Positions 63,646 through 64,000 of a stretch of DNA of 64,000 nt are shown piece after piece. Location of the stretch: assembly GCF_000699445.3 (NCBI RefSeq), contig NC_067201.1, positions 19,071,501 through 19,135,500 of the forward strand, given 5' to 3'. The notes under the pieces are model-generated. The model was not told where the DNA came from and searched no databases. It was given only the letters and a program-made list of their open reading frames with translations. Each line of letters begins with the position of its first letter. The first letter of the stretch is position 1. This stretch comes from Schistosoma haematobium (taxonomy: Eukaryota; Platyhelminthes; Trematoda; Strigeidida; Schistosomatidae). The position numbers and the translations under genes are program-made.

Positions 63646-64000
63646 AATCCGAACCGCTCACAGTCTACCAACCCTACTATCAAACAACACCTCACTCCCA
63701 TTCATCCATTTGCAAATTAATCATCTCTGTCAACACAACCACAACTCGACAACAGCAAACACAACACTAATAACTCCTCACCACTACATTCAACACTAAT
63801 ACATGCATACACGCCTGCACACAACCACTGGGAAACCATAATACACCACATACTAACACCAATCTCAACAATAATAAGTGCACTTCATACACTACTCACA
63901 ACCACAACTTATCAGTAGACAAGAAATGTCAACTAGCCTCGTTCACACCAAACCCATCGTTGAACACACTCAATGAAACATGCGATCGAGCAAGCGTGCG
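63646..64000. other. Partial B-type unit at right window edge
   Basis: The sequence is the 5' flank of copy 112 and the start of the next spacer. It is B-type throughout (AACCACAACTCGAC, CACTAATAACT, GAAACATGCG) and stops just before the next microsatellite, so the array continues to the right. Confidence 0.9.

Larger units (their letters stand above)
54043..64000 (-). repeat. Region B: length-variable SL RNA gene array with microsatellite (copies 98-112)
   Basis: Fifteen complete units carry the same SL RNA gene as region A but vary in length. Measured from gene to gene, left to right, the lengths are 660, 644, 652, 675, 656, 648, 652, 679, 658, 668, 656, 672, 693, 668 and 656 bp. Relative to A units they have three additions in the 3' spacer: 12 bp after GATCGAGCA, 4 bp (ATGC) before a (GTGA)n tract of 70-119 bp, and 12 bp after the tract ending in GAGTAA. 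Upstream of the gene most carry AACCACAACTCGAC and CACTAATAACTCC where A units have AATCATCACTCGAC and CAGTAATAGCTCC. The array continues past the window end, where the last bases are again B-type. Confidence 0.96.

Noticed and set aside
1..64000. CRISPR array
   Set aside because: Repeats are whole 556-693 bp units with identical rather than unique spacers, and the content is eukaryotic SL RNA.
1..64000. Transposable element or simple satellite
   Set aside because: There are no terminal repeats, target-site duplications or transposase/reverse transcriptase frames, and each unit contains a recognisable functional RNA gene.

Overview
The window is one uninterrupted tandem array of trans-splicing spliced-leader (SL) RNA genes from a blood fluke (Schistosoma, Platyhelminthes). 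I find 112 complete SL RNA genes, all on the minus strand, and no supportable protein gene, tRNA, rRNA or transposon. The organism call rests on the 36-nt leader exon (minus strand of 300..335 in the first copy). It agrees with the Schistosoma mansoni leader as I remember it: 5' AACCGTCACGG..., 3' ...TTGTTGCATG. It is followed at once by a GTAAG splice donor, an Sm-type site and a 3' stem-loop, which is the standard SL RNA layout. I cannot fix the species from the sequence alone. My recollection of a repeat unit near 595 bp in S. mansoni matches neither unit class here exactly.

Region A, 1..about 54,000, holds copies 1-97 in units of exactly 556 bp. They are almost identical: I noticed three units with the same 1-bp deletion, one base change inside an Sm site, and one spacer substitution. 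Region B, about 54,000..64,000, holds copies 98-112 in longer units of 644-693 bp. The genes are the same, but the 3' spacer carries a (GTGA)n microsatellite of 70-119 bp and extra flanking sequence, and the 5' spacer has its own diagnostic bases. The A/B junction lies between 53837 and 54042, and the first B units are mosaics of A and B bases. The window starts and ends inside the array, so both edges lie outside it.

Functionally, each gene would make an SL RNA of about 90 nt that assembles into an SL snRNP. The snRNP donates the 36-nt capped exon to the 5' ends of a subset of mRNAs, and the remaining 54-56 nt act as the intron-like half. The exon ends in ATG, so the leader can supply a start codon. 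The spacer (464 nt in A, 552-601 nt in B) separates each gene from the next and must hold the promoter and 3' processing signals, though I recognise neither by motif. The protein-like reading frames that recur in each unit cross the exon, donor and Sm site from a TTG codon, or are translations of the spacer or microsatellite. I treat all of them as spurious.
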